From assembly GCA_051646185.1 (NCBI GenBank), contig JBOFCS010000162.1, positions 1-11,588 of the forward strand: a stretch of DNA of 11,588 nt. The letters run 5' to 3'. A program made the translations under genes and the position numbers. Source of the DNA: JBOFCS01 sp051646185 (GTDB taxonomy: Bacteria > Actinomycetota > Actinomycetes > Mycobacteriales > Mycobacteriaceae). Position 1 is the stretch's first letter, and the number at the start of each line of letters is the position of its first letter. This document shows, piece after piece, positions 1 to 7,115 of the stretch. The notes below the pieces were generated by a model, which was not told where the DNA came from, made no database searches, and was given only the letters and a program-made list of their open reading frames with translations.

Positions 1-1013
1 AGCAATAATTGGTAAGCACCTAGCGACCACCCCTGCCCGGATGGGTCTCGCAAAGATTTGATAATCATCAGAACCGGCGGTAACACTAACAGTAACCCGA
101 TGAGCATAAGCACGGCCACTACAGGCAACCAGATTATTCCTCGTGGCTTTATCACCGTACTTGAGGAAGCATTACGTAAAACCGAATTTTCTTTATTAGT
201 CCTTGTTTTCATTGCAATAGAAAGAGCCAATATCACTGTAACTAGCTGCAATAGCGATAAAGCCGCAGCTGTCTGCAAGTCAAAGTAATTGACTGTCTGA
301 AGATAAATCTCGGTTTCTAAGGTCCGATATTCTGTTCCGCCCAAAATTAAAATAACTCCGAAGCTTGTGGCGCAGAATAAAAAAACCACCGCAGCTGCTG
401 AAATAATTGCCGGAGCTAAAGCAGGTAAAGTTACTGTGCAAAATGCTTTCATCGGTGAAGCACCAAGAATTCTCGCTGCTTGAACCATCCTAGGATCAAG
501 ATGTGACCACATTCCCCCTACAGTTCTAGCCACAATAGAGACATTAAAAAACACGTGAGCAAGCAAGATCGCCCATATCGTTTTGTCGAGCCCTAAGCCA
601 CCGAAAAGTCCATTGGGTACCAACAAGACTCGAAAAATTATTCCCACAACAACAGTGGGCAATACAAATGGAACAGTGATGACAATCCTGAAAAGAAAAC
701 GCCCCGGCATATCCACCCGGGCAAGAAACCAAGCTATTGGCATACCGCATATAAGAGTCAGTAAAGTTGAGGCAAAAGCTTGACCAATGGTGAAACAGGC
801 AATTCCTATAAATTCCGAATCAGTGAGTATCTCAAATATTTTCAAAGGTGAAAATTTACCCTTTGCACTTTCTAATCCACGGATGAAAATAGCAACAACT
901 GGAACGATGAAGAAGAACATTAAAAACGAAATTGGCAATGCCCCAACAATAATTAACCAGTTACCCGAGCGATTCTTATGAACTATTCTCATTCCTGGAA
1001 GATTGATCGCCAT
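1..1013 (-). CDS. thiP: ThiP-like ABC transporter permease (3' end beyond window)
   Basis: Inner-membrane permease of a binding-protein-dependent importer, probably for thiamine together with the adjacent ThiB-like protein. About 337 residues are visible and the frame stays open to the left edge, so the C-terminal part is missing. The translation has a hydrophobic N-terminal segment (WLIIVGALPISFLMFFFIV), several further membrane segments, and an EAA-type loop (AARILGASPMKAF, then TLPALAPAI) that contacts the ATPase. After this first half a new membrane segment begins (IIWLPVVAVLMLIGLLLVL), as expected for the fused two-domain ThiP architecture. ATG at 1013 overlaps the thiB end by 25 bases. 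ATG at 992 forms an ATGA stop/start overlap with the thiB TGA and is the alternative; neither has a well-placed ribosome binding site. Family assignment is firm. Thiamine rather than another ThiB-class or ferric substrate is inferred from the partner. Confidence 0.85.
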   Translation of the reverse strand, partial: MAINLPGMRIVHKNRSGNWLIIVGALPISFLMFFFIVPVVAIFIRGLESAKGKFSPLKIFEILTDSEFIGIACFTIGQAFASTLLTLICGMPIAWFLARVDMPGRFLFRIVITVPFVLPTVVVGIIFRVLLVPNGLFGGLGLDKTIWAILLAHVFFNVSIVARTVGGMWSHLDPRMVQAARILGASPMKAFCTVTLPALAPAIISAAAVVFLFCATSFGVILILGGTEYRTLETEIYLQTVNYFDLQTAAALSLLQLVTVILALSIAMKTRTNKENSVLRNASSSTVIKPRGIIWLPVVAVLMLIGLLLVLPPVLMIIKSLRDPSGQGWSLGAYQLL

Positions 1014-2098
1014 TGTTTCTGCCAAGTCTCCCTGTTCTGTGCAATGTCACTGCTGGGCAAAGTATGCGGGTTTTCTGGAATTGGAGCATATTTAGACCAT
1101 AAGTCAGGTAATGGGGTATTATACTGCACCGGATACACATACATGGAGTTAGGTAAATCTGCCTGTACTGCAGCACTGAGTAAAAAGTCAATTAACTTTT
1201 GAGCCGCTTCCTTATTTTTTGTTCCATGCAAAATACCGGCGTACTCAACTTGCCGAAAGCATGTGTTAAGCAAAGCTTTAGTTGTTGGTTGAGCACCATC
1301 TGCCCCAACCTCAAAGGGCGGTGATGATGCATAAGAAACAACAATTGGTCGTGAACCTTTACCTGAAGACCCTGTAAAATCTACTGAATAGGCCTGCTCC
1401 CAGGAATCTACTGAAGTAACACCGTTGGCTTTCAGAGCACGCCAATAGTCTTGCCAGTTGTCGGCGTATTCAGCGATAGTGGCAAGCAAAAAAGCTAATC
1501 CTGGAGATGACGTTGCCGGATTTTCTACCACCGTAAGATTTTGGTACCTGGGATTGATGAGATCATCAAAAGTTGCTGGTTCAGGAAGATTGTGCTCAGC
1601 AAAATACTTGGTATCAATATTGATACAGACATCACCATGATCTATGGCAGTCAACTGATCTACCCCAGAAAGCTGATAATCCTGTGCGCCATCACGAGCA
1701 AGTATAGAAGTGTACGAATCAAATACTTCTGATTCGAGAACGCGGGAAGCAAAGGTATTGTCGATACCAAAAGCAACATCACCAATTGGTGCATCCTTCG
1801 CAAGAGCCAACTTAGTGGCAAGTTCTCCAGCGTCGCCACCGGTGACTACATCAACTGTGACTCCGGTTTGCTCAGTGAATCTTGCCAATAGGCCATCTGA
1901 TAAAGCAAAAGAATCATGGGTGACAAACACCAGCCGCTCCGCTTGCCCGCTGTGCAGACCACGGGCAGAACAAGAAGTACTTAGACCAACAATTACCATC
2001 AAAGCCAAGGCCACAGTCACCTTAGCCGGACTGGTAAGACGTACTTTCAAAAGCCTTTTTTGCTCATAACAATTTTGCTGGTCGCTGCCGTTACTCAC
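989..2098 (-). CDS. thiB: ThiB-like substrate-binding lipoprotein of ABC transporter
   Basis: Extracytoplasmic solute-binding protein that should deliver thiamine (or a phosphate ester) to the permease encoded immediately downstream. The 369 residues start with a positively charged stretch, a hydrophobic segment at about 27-39 and a slightly atypical lipobox (LSTSC, Cys43), so membrane anchoring by lipidation is likely. The mature part follows the E. coli ThiB pattern as I remember it: HDSF near 61-64, DVAFGIDN at 107-114, NPATSSPGLAFLL at 193-205, a DSWEQAY segment at 231-237, SYASSP at 255-260 and a C-terminal MYVYPV at 319-324. The start is GTG at 2098, supported by AGGAG at 2105-2109 with a 6-base spacer; that site overlaps the GT87 stop codon. 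The gene sits 3 bases after the GT87 gene and overlaps thiP, so translation is probably coupled along the operon. Confidence 0.9.
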   Translation of the reverse strand: MSNGSDQQNCYEQKRLLKVRLTSPAKVTVALALMVIVGLSTSCSARGLHSGQAERLVFVTHDSFALSDGLLARFTEQTGVTVDVVTGGDAGELATKLALAKDAPIGDVAFGIDNTFASRVLESEVFDSYTSILARDGAQDYQLSGVDQLTAIDHGDVCINIDTKYFAEHNLPEPATFDDLINPRYQNLTVVENPATSSPGLAFLLATIAEYADNWQDYWRALKANGVTSVDSWEQAYSVDFTGSSGKGSRPIVVSYASSPPFEVGADGAQPTTKALLNTCFRQVEYAGILHGTKNKEAAQKLIDFLLSAAVQADLPNSMYVYPVQYNTPLPDLWSKYAPIPENPHTLPSSDIAQNRETWQKQWRSIFQE

Positions 2099-2101
2099 TA
2101 A

Positions 2102-3361
2102 CTACTCCTGCCGTTGTCGAGGTACATTAATGCCACTCCTAGACCGATGTCCTGCTATCACAATCCACATCAATGTCGCTACAGTGCACCACACATTTAT
2201 GGCAGCAATAAACGCAAATACCAGCGTATGATCCTGGACCCACTGTCGGTCTTGAACAAATGATAGTAACCAGGGCACCCCAGCCATCTGTACCACCAAC
2301 CACATCCAAAAAATTACTTGTGCACCAGGATATTTCCGCATTGATCCATAGCGAAGCCAGATAAGTAGCGGGATAATCCAAACCCAATGGTGTATCCAAG
2401 AAATCGGCGAAACAAGTAGGCCAAATAATTCCACTACCATCAGCGCCCCAAGACGATCCGCCTTTGGCAATACTCTCCAAGCCGAAAAGGCTAGCACCGC
2501 AACAATAAGTACGGCTGCAAAAAGTATCGGACCGGATTTAACATCGTGGCCAACTGCCCGACCCAGCGCTCCACGCAAGGATTGATTCGTCACCGACAGC
2601 ACCGGGCCAATTCGGCTTGCGTCACCGAGCAAATCCTGAAAATAAAACCGAGTTTGTTCAGAAATAACGGCATAGCTGACTGCAATAGTTCCGATAAAGG
2701 TAGCAGCAGCAGCTAATGCCGCTCTCCATCTTTTTTTTGCTAAGAAATACAAGCTAGCAACCGCTGGCGTGAGTTTAATTCCGGCCGCAAACCCTACTAG
2801 CAAGCCTGAAAGCCACCAGCTACTTGAATAGACAGCAACAAGCACCGCAAGAACCAAAAATACGTTGACTTGACCATAATCGAAGGTCGTACGCAGAGAT
2901 TCAGACCACATCATGGCTGCCGTCCACAGCATTGCTCGATTGCGATCCTGTTGAAGGACATCTCGTCCAACGTATCCATCAAAGTGGTTACTGTCTGTCA
3001 GCAGCTTCTGACTGATTCGGGCCACACCAAACAGAGCCAAAATTGTCATCAACTGCCAGAGGATGCCGATAAAGGCAAAGGGCAGGAAATGTAGCGGGTA
3101 AAACACCAAAGCAGCAAAAGGGGGATAAGTAAAGGGCAGTGGAAAGTCAGGGGTGTACTGGGAAAAAGTGAAATTATAGAGTCCCCCGCTACTCAGCGAC
3201 GCAGCACCATCAACGTAAACATGAAGGTCAACGAGGTTTCTTCCATTGGGTGCACATAATGTCCAGAGCAACCGGATGACAATCGAAATCAGTAAAACCG
3301 CTGGAGCCATGTGGACCAGCCCAGCTAAAAATGACCTAGTCGATCTAGTCACTGCCTGCAA
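2102..3361 (-). CDS. GT87-family membrane mannosyltransferase
   Basis: Polytopic membrane glycosyltransferase of the GT-C fold, family GT87. In Corynebacterium and Mycobacterium such enzymes use polyprenyl-phosphate-mannose to add alpha-1,2 mannoses to lipomannan and lipoarabinomannan or phosphatidylinositol mannosides on the outer face of the membrane. Seen here are an N-terminal membrane segment (about 18-34), a first-loop acidic motif DLHVY at 45-49 (Asp45 is the probable catalytic residue), LPFTYPPFAA at 75-84, and roughly ten hydrophobic segments over 419 residues, the usual length. The start is uncertain. TTG at 3361 has GGGAG only 2 bases upstream; GTG at 3352 has the same GGGAG 11 bases upstream. 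The frame stays open further upstream to a stop at 3440-3442 but holds no ATG or GTG. It is the first gene of the run into thiB and thiP. The exact acceptor and linkage cannot be read from the sequence. Confidence 0.85.
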   Translation of the reverse strand: MQAVTRSTRSFLAGLVHMAPAVLLISIVIRLLWTLCAPNGRNLVDLHVYVDGAASLSSGGLYNFTFSQYTPDFPLPFTYPPFAALVFYPLHFLPFAFIGILWQLMTILALFGVARISQKLLTDSNHFDGYVGRDVLQQDRNRAMLWTAAMMWSESLRTTFDYGQVNVFLVLAVLVAVYSSSWWLSGLLVGFAAGIKLTPAVASLYFLAKKRWRAALAAAATFIGTIAVSYAVISEQTRFYFQDLLGDASRIGPVLSVTNQSLRGALGRAVGHDVKSGPILFAAVLIVAVLAFSAWRVLPKADRLGALMVVELFGLLVSPISWIHHWVWIIPLLIWLRYGSMRKYPGAQVIFWMWLVVQMAGVPWLLSFVQDRQWVQDHTLVFAFIAAINVWCTVATLMWIVIAGHRSRSGINVPRQRQE

Positions 3362-3751
3362 CGCTCCCTGCGGTTCAGCCGCACCTGGGGCGACTAGCTG
3401 TGCATTTCCTTTACCGCCAAAGATGCTTGCCGATGTCCTTCATCTTAATCTGCAAACAAAGACACAGTTGCTCTGGTCAGGCCTGACGCTCGTGCATAAC
3501 AGGCTATATCTAGTTTTAAGAGTCACAAAGACTCATTTTTCATACAATTTTATAACAATTGCATCACTATTCACTTTATTCTTTCCCTTCACTCCATTCA
3601 CACGCTACAGTCATACCTTGTCTAGTGACATCGCAACAGGACTGTTAGTGCTGCGCGACTAGCGGGCAACTGGGATAACTCCACAGAGTTACCCACATCA
3701 CCACCAAATCGGTTACGGTGTGCCCCAGACCCAACACTTATAGAGTTAAGG
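3362..3751. other. Divergent intergenic region, GT87 operon / secreted protein gene
   Basis: About 390 bases with no convincing gene; the plus-strand open frame across it is low-complexity hydrophobic noise plus antisense of the GT87 N-terminus. It must carry both divergent promoters. Visible elements are an AT-rich inverted repeat CAATT...AATTG (3545-3561) and a small inverted repeat GAGTC-ACAAA-GACTC (3520-3534), both possible operator or leader elements of the minus-strand operon. I looked on the minus strand for the conserved TPP-riboswitch pieces (CTGAGA, and the CCTGATCTGG...GCCAGCG block) and did not see them. Confidence 0.5.
3739..3744 (+). promoter_or_regulatory. Candidate -10 element (TATAGA), leaderless arrangement
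   Basis: TATAGA lies 7 bases before the ATG at 3752. With the usual 6-7 base distance from -10 to transcription start, the mRNA would begin at or next to the start codon, as in the leaderless transcripts common in actinobacteria. No clear -35 is visible. AAGG directly abuts the ATG, too close for a normal ribosome binding site, which fits leaderless initiation. Confidence 0.4.
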
Positions 3752-4513
3752 ATGGAAACAACGGTGCTACACACCCCGGCAATCCGCAGGGCGGCCTCAG
3801 CGGTAGCTATTGCAGCGGCTACCGCCCTTGCACTGCCCACAGCGGCACTGGCTGACAAGCCAGCACCAACACAGCAAGACATCCCCATCGGCATTGCTTT
3901 GCAGGCACTAGCACCCGCAATCATCGGTGCTGCAGCCACTCCTGGAGCTAAAGCTGATAATCCCAATGCAGAGCTCCTGTCGCAGGTCCGCACCCTTCTG
4001 ACCCAGGCCGATCTCCCTGATCAGATCCGGACCACACTATTGCGCGTCATTACCTTCCTTGATGGAAGTGGCGGTGGCGGCCCCGAGATCCCCAATAATC
4101 CAGGCGATCCGGTTATTCAGCAATTCCTCTACCCTACCCTTGGGACGGGTTGTATCTCTGAAACAGCAGACTCCGTAGGAACCGCACTTGCTGTCTCCGG
4201 TCCAGCGACACTACCTCCTCCCGGTCCCGCCTTAGGGCAAACCGGTTTTGTCTTTACCGCACTGGGTACCGCTCCGGCCGCAGCAAACCAGGTTGAACCG
4301 CTCAACGTCTCCTGGGTAAATCTCAATACCGGTGCCACCGGCACTCAAGCATTAACTAACGATGCAAAGATCAATCCTGACGGACCAACCACGCTTTCCA
4401 CCATTGCAAACACTGGCTCGGGTCGGATTATTGCCACTATTTCAGGTGGAATAACCACTGAATCTCGTTCTTGCACATTCCTACCAACAATTGGGATTAT
4501 CTACACTCCTTAG
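3752..4513 (+). CDS. Secreted protein, two-Cys FLYPT/PTIGI family (paralogue 1)
   Basis: Unrecognised exported protein of 253 residues. A basic N-region (IRR, 11-13), a hydrophobic Ala-rich core and an ALA-D cleavage site after residue 34 indicate Sec export. The mature part is Pro/Ala/Gly-rich with no membrane anchor or sortase signal. It shares ordered anchors with the protein encoded at 5979-6773: FLYPT (125-129) then Cys134; a GFVFTALG segment; VSWVNLNT (186-193); and an IIATISGGIT strand leading to Cys241 and FLPTIGI (243-249). The two conserved cysteines probably form a disulfide. A GSGGGGPEIPNNPGDP linker at 105-120 separates a helical N-terminal part from this beta-rich C-terminal part. 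The function is unknown; a cell-envelope role is inferred from the neighbouring acyltransferase. ATG 3752 is preferred; GTG at 3764 is a possible alternative. Confidence 0.8.
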   Translation: METTVLHTPAIRRAASAVAIAAATALALPTAALADKPAPTQQDIPIGIALQALAPAIIGAAATPGAKADNPNAELLSQVRTLLTQADLPDQIRTTLLRVITFLDGSGGGGPEIPNNPGDPVIQQFLYPTLGTGCISETADSVGTALAVSGPATLPPPGPALGQTGFVFTALGTAPAAANQVEPLNVSWVNLNTGATGTQALTNDAKINPDGPTTLSTIANTGSGRIIATISGGITTESRSCTFLPTIGIIYTP

Positions 4514-4542
4514 GTTCTACTGCTTCACTCTAACCAACCACA

Positions 4543-4582
4543 ACATTGGCCCACACAGGTTAAAATCTGTGTGGGCCAATGT
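4543..4582. terminator. Strong bidirectional hairpin terminator
   Basis: A perfect 16-bp stem (4543-4558 pairing with 4567-4582; arm ACATTGGCCCACACAG) with an 8-base loop, followed on the plus strand by GTTTTGTTATT. It lies 29 bases after the stop of the secreted-protein gene and 15 bases from the 3' end of the convergent acyltransferase gene, so it can serve both. Confidence 0.9.
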
Positions 4583-4597
4583 GTTTTGTTATTGATG

Positions 4598-5815
4598 TTA
4601 AGTTGAGTCGATACTGGAAGCCCTGTTCGACACATAAGAAAGCAATCTCTCAGCAGGACCCCTCCCCATCAAGGGAGCCCAGGCAGAGCAGAAAATCAAA
4701 ATTACACTTGCTGATAAAGCACAATTCATAGCTGCAGAATCAGCATCTACCCACCCTATTTTATCCAAGATAAAATATTCAAGAACATGGCAAATATAGA
4801 CAGTCAGCGCCATGGATCCCACTGCCGCCAACGGAAACAGAAATACCCGTAACCTGCTTGCACACAGTAAGCACAGAGCAATAATAGAAATGGCAAAACC
4901 AGTGGAGCCTATGATTTCACAGGTTGATCCGCTATGCGGCCGCGACCCAGCAAGCCGCTCGACAATACTTCCAGGCGTAGCCGAAACGTCCGATATTGAC
5001 TCCGTCGATAACGAAGAATCAAAAACAGATGTTGGTGCCCCAATCAGTGACTCACTGAGAGCGCCAAGCCCATACCCAACAATCACTAGACAAACCCCGA
5101 CACCCAGCACCGACAATTGCACAGAGTGGTTCGTTAAATCTAAACGGCCAATCCCTAATCCAACCAAAATGAATACACACCAAAGCAATACCGGATAAGG
5201 ACCGGAAACCATAAGATCAAAAAAATGGATATTCACTAACTGAAATTGCGGTAAAGCAGTAATAAGTAGTTGCACTATAAGCGGCATAATCATTGCCAAA
5301 ATTGCCGCAAAGATGAACAGTGATCGTGCACTCCAACGTAAAACTGGCAGCACAATAACAAAGAGCGCCGCATAAGTCGGCAGAATGATCGCCAATGGAG
5401 TCACAAATAATGTGAGTAGCCCACCGATGAGATAGATCAACACTGCACGTACCAATATTCGAGTACGCGCACGAACCAATACGTGACCTGTCGGCGGTTC
5501 GGTTTGTCCAGAGAGAAGAGCCAGTGAGACCCCAGCAAGAATTGCAAAAAGAATTGCCGATCGGCCATTCACTAGCCCAAGCCACGTATCAGGCACTGAC
5601 CAACGCGGGATTAACGCCCCCGCATACAAATGCGCAGCAACCATACCTAGCACCGCAATACCTCGCGCAAGATCCAATCCGGTAATTCGAGAGGAGTCCT
5701 GATGGTTACGGTTAGCAAACCATCCATAACGGCTCTGAGTGCCTGTAAAGATTTCTGACATTTGCACCGACATAACATCTAACAATAAATATTGATCACT
5801 CCTAGCTACATCCAT
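4598..5815 (-). CDS. HGSNAT/DUF418-type integral membrane acyltransferase
   Basis: Polytopic membrane protein of about 405 residues with some ten hydrophobic segments. Near the N-terminus it carries the signature of the heparan-alpha-glucosaminide N-acetyltransferase-like/DUF418 group: RITGLDLARGIAVLGMVAAH, with Asp48, Arg51 and His62 as likely functional residues. Near the C-terminus it has the DUF418-like pattern VGSMALTVYICH, then RGPAERLLSYVSN. Relatives move acyl groups from cytoplasmic donors to sugars or lipids outside the membrane; the substrate here is unknown. It lies between two genes for paralogous secreted proteins, transcribed against them. The start is uncertain: ATG 5815 is chosen, with TTG 5821 and ATG 5773 or 5761 as alternatives. 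A TATAAA at 5827-5832 places transcription start at or within a few bases of the start, which suggests leaderless or near-leaderless expression. Confidence 0.75.
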   Translation of the reverse strand: MDVARSDQYLLLDVMSVQMSEIFTGTQSRYGWFANRNHQDSSRITGLDLARGIAVLGMVAAHLYAGALIPRWSVPDTWLGLVNGRSAILFAILAGVSLALLSGQTEPPTGHVLVRARTRILVRAVLIYLIGGLLTLFVTPLAIILPTYAALFVIVLPVLRWSARSLFIFAAILAMIMPLIVQLLITALPQFQLVNIHFFDLMVSGPYPVLLWCVFILVGLGIGRLDLTNHSVQLSVLGVGVCLVIVGYGLGALSESLIGAPTSVFDSSLSTESISDVSATPGSIVERLAGSRPHSGSTCEIIGSTGFAISIIALCLLCASRLRVFLFPLAAVGSMALTVYICHVLEYFILDKIGWVDADSAAMNCALSASVILIFCSAWAPLMGRGPAERLLSYVSNRASSIDST

Positions 5816-5826
5816 CTCCAAGTGGA

Positions 5827-5832
5827 TTTATA
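5827..5832 (-). promoter_or_regulatory. Candidate -10 element (TATAAA) of the acyltransferase gene
   Basis: On the minus strand TATAAA ends 11 bases before ATG 5815 and 5 bases before TTG 5821. No good -35 is visible, which is common in corynebacterial promoters. GGAG abuts ATG 5815 directly and cannot act as a normally spaced ribosome binding site. Confidence 0.4.
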
Positions 5833-5843
5833 GAAAAATTTAG

Positions 5844-5960
5844 TCATCCCTCAGGATGATTTATCTGCGTATTTAGCAAAATAATGTGATACCTGCCACG
5901 TTGATTGCATTAATGTGGCAGAGTGAACAACGTAGCGAAAATAGGTGTGCACCGTGCACC
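5844..5960. repeat. Cluster of short inverted and tandem repeats in divergent spacer
   Basis: The 160-base spacer between the acyltransferase and secreted paralogue 2 holds three elements. TCATCC-ctca-GGATGA (5844-5859) is a 6-bp inverted repeat. CTGCCAC (5893-5899) with GTGGCAG (5915-5921) is a 7-bp inverted repeat with a 15-base gap. A perfect tandem heptamer GTGCACC-GTGCACC (5947-5960) contains two palindromic GTGCAC cores. They could be operators or mRNA leader structure for either gene; no regulator was identified. Confidence 0.4.
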
Positions 5961-5978
5961 AAGAACTTAGGAGTTCAT

Positions 5979-6773
5979 ATGCTTACATCACAGCGGCTTC
6001 GCCGCACCGTAACCGCAGTCGCCATCGCCGCAACTGCAGCAATCAGTGTGCCAACATTTGCCACAGCAGACCCTGTTGCCACTGATCCACTAGCACAGGC
6101 CATTGATACCCTCAGTGCCGCCGAGAATCCCAACAGTGACGCCCTCGCAGCAGCCAATGCCATCGCAAAAGCTGATCTCTCTGTTGATAAAGCTGACTCG
6201 GTAGATATTTTTTCGCTTTTCTCCGCCGCAAATGCTGCCTTGGATGCTCTTGGGATTGACCCTTTCCTTTATCCCACCATTGCTCCATTCTGCAACGTCT
6301 CTGACGCTATTCCCCTTGGACTTGTCCCAGCAGTAGCTGGCGCCGTTCCCGGTCCGTATTCTCTACCCGGCATTTCTTTCCCTCCCATTGGAGGCTTTGA
6401 TCCAAACCTCATTAGGAGCGGCGAGGTATTATTTGCTTTTGTTCCCGCTGGAATAATCCTTGATGGAACCGATAAAACGGGAATGCAGGTAGCCTGGTTT
6501 AACGTCAACACCTTCCAGGGCGGTTTTGCTGCAATGGGAGGTCTTGCTGAGACCATTCTGGCGCAACTTCTTGAACCCATTCCTGCCGGATTGAAGGAGA
6601 TTGTGTCCGGTATTTTGACACCCATCATCTCGTTGATTCCGAGCGCCGGGGTACGGCTTGCCCCAGTGGAAACCGGTAAGGGGCTTGTCCTTGCCGCAAT
6701 ATTTGGATCTGTCACACATTCCGGAGGAACCTGCTACTTCTTCCCCACAATTGGCATCACCCAAGTGAACTAA
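5979..6773 (+). CDS. Secreted protein, two-Cys FLYPT/PTIGI family (paralogue 2)
   Basis: Exported protein of 264 residues with no recognised function. ATG 5979 is chosen because AGGAG lies 5 bases upstream and because a textbook signal peptide follows (RLRR, hydrophobic core, ATA-D cleavage after residue 30); a longer in-frame extension to 5886 would bury it. Like the protein encoded at 3752-4513 it has an Ala-rich helical N-terminal part, then FLYPT (96-100) with Cys105, a GEVLFAFVPAG segment, VAWFNVNT (171-178) and a C-terminal strand leading to Cys252 and FFPTIGI (254-260). It carries a longer amphipathic Leu/Ile/Pro-rich insert (about 190-222) than its paralogue. The spacing of the shared anchors suggests one fold with a disulfide between the two cysteines. 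It is probably a soluble or envelope-associated protein; any working partnership with the membrane acyltransferase is inference from position. Confidence 0.8.
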   Translation: MLTSQRLRRTVTAVAIAATAAISVPTFATADPVATDPLAQAIDTLSAAENPNSDALAAANAIAKADLSVDKADSVDIFSLFSAANAALDALGIDPFLYPTIAPFCNVSDAIPLGLVPAVAGAVPGPYSLPGISFPPIGGFDPNLIRSGEVLFAFVPAGIILDGTDKTGMQVAWFNVNTFQGGFAAMGGLAETILAQLLEPIPAGLKEIVSGILTPIISLIPSAGVRLAPVETGKGLVLAAIFGSVTHSGGTCYFFPTIGITQVN

Positions 6774-6782
6774 CCTCACACC

Positions 6783-6822
6783 AGTCAAGGGCGCCACAGT
6801 TATAACTGTGGCGCCCTTGACT
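6783..6822. terminator. Perfect 40-bp palindromic terminator
   Basis: AGTCAAGGGCGCCACAGTTA at 6783-6802 is followed by its exact reverse complement at 6803-6822, giving an 18-bp stem with a TATA loop, then TTATCTATT on the plus strand. It begins 9 bases after the stop of the secreted-protein gene and lies 18 bases from the 3' end of the convergent DUF5302 gene, so it probably ends both transcripts. Confidence 0.9.
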
Positions 6823-6840
6823 TTATCTATTGTCAAGTGC

Positions 6841-7056
6841 CTAGCCGCTTTTACGGCGAAATTCACGCTTATGATCAGCTATGCCATGCACCTGACCGAC
6901 CTTTGCTTGCTCGCTACGACGACTTTCTGCGGTTTGGGTTTTCTGTTTCTTGCGATCGAGCGCTTCACGAAACTTACGCTTGACCTCTTCGTTGGTGGAG
7001 TCGGACAAATCAATCTCCTCCTTAGCGGAATTAGGTACCGGCGAACCGTACCGCAT
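6841..7056 (-). CDS. DUF5302 family small protein
   Basis: Small, highly charged 71-residue protein of the DUF5302 family, which is conserved in Mycobacteriales and has no assigned function. The diagnostic pieces are NEEVKRKFREALDRK at 22-36 and the C-terminal KREFRRKSG at 63-71, joined by a disordered linker rich in Lys, Gln and Ser. There is no signal peptide or membrane segment, so it is probably cytoplasmic, and its basic nature may suit nucleic-acid or ribosome contact (speculation). ATG 7056 is the only good start, because an in-frame TGA lies 6 bases upstream; no clear ribosome binding site is visible. It is divergent from the gene at 7116 and convergent with the secreted-protein gene across the 40-bp palindrome. 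Confidence 0.85.
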   Translation of the reverse strand: MRYGSPVPNSAKEEIDLSDSTNEEVKRKFREALDRKKQKTQTAESRRSEQAKVGQVHGIADHKREFRRKSG

Positions 7057-7098
7057 AAGTCATCTTTGACGAGCATTTTGCCCACAACAGCAGCAGAA

Positions 7099-7104
7099 TA
7101 AACT
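7099..7104 (+). promoter_or_regulatory. Candidate -10 element (TAAACT) of the NTF2-like gene
   Basis: TAAACT matches the corynebacterial TANANT -10 pattern and ends 11 bases before ATG 7116, so the 5' leader would be only a few bases long. On the opposite strand the same stretch reads TAGTTT (7100-7105), a possible -10 for the divergent DUF5302 gene. Confidence 0.3.
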
Positions 7105-7115
7105 ATTGTCCTAGG

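Noticed and set aside
3520..3540. GAGTC-ACAAA-GACTC followed by ATTTTT, terminator-like on the plus strand
   Set aside because: The stem is only 5 bp and no plus-strand gene lies upstream to terminate; kept only as a possible leader or operator element.
3246..3662. 138-codon plus-strand open frame across the GT87 5' end and the intergenic region
   Set aside because: Its first third is antisense to the GT87 N-terminus and the rest is a low-complexity Phe/Leu/Thr string without ribosome binding site or family resemblance.
5886..5978. N-terminal extension of secreted paralogue 2
   Set aside because: It would place 31 residues ahead of a textbook signal peptide, whereas ATG 5979 has a well-spaced AGGAG.
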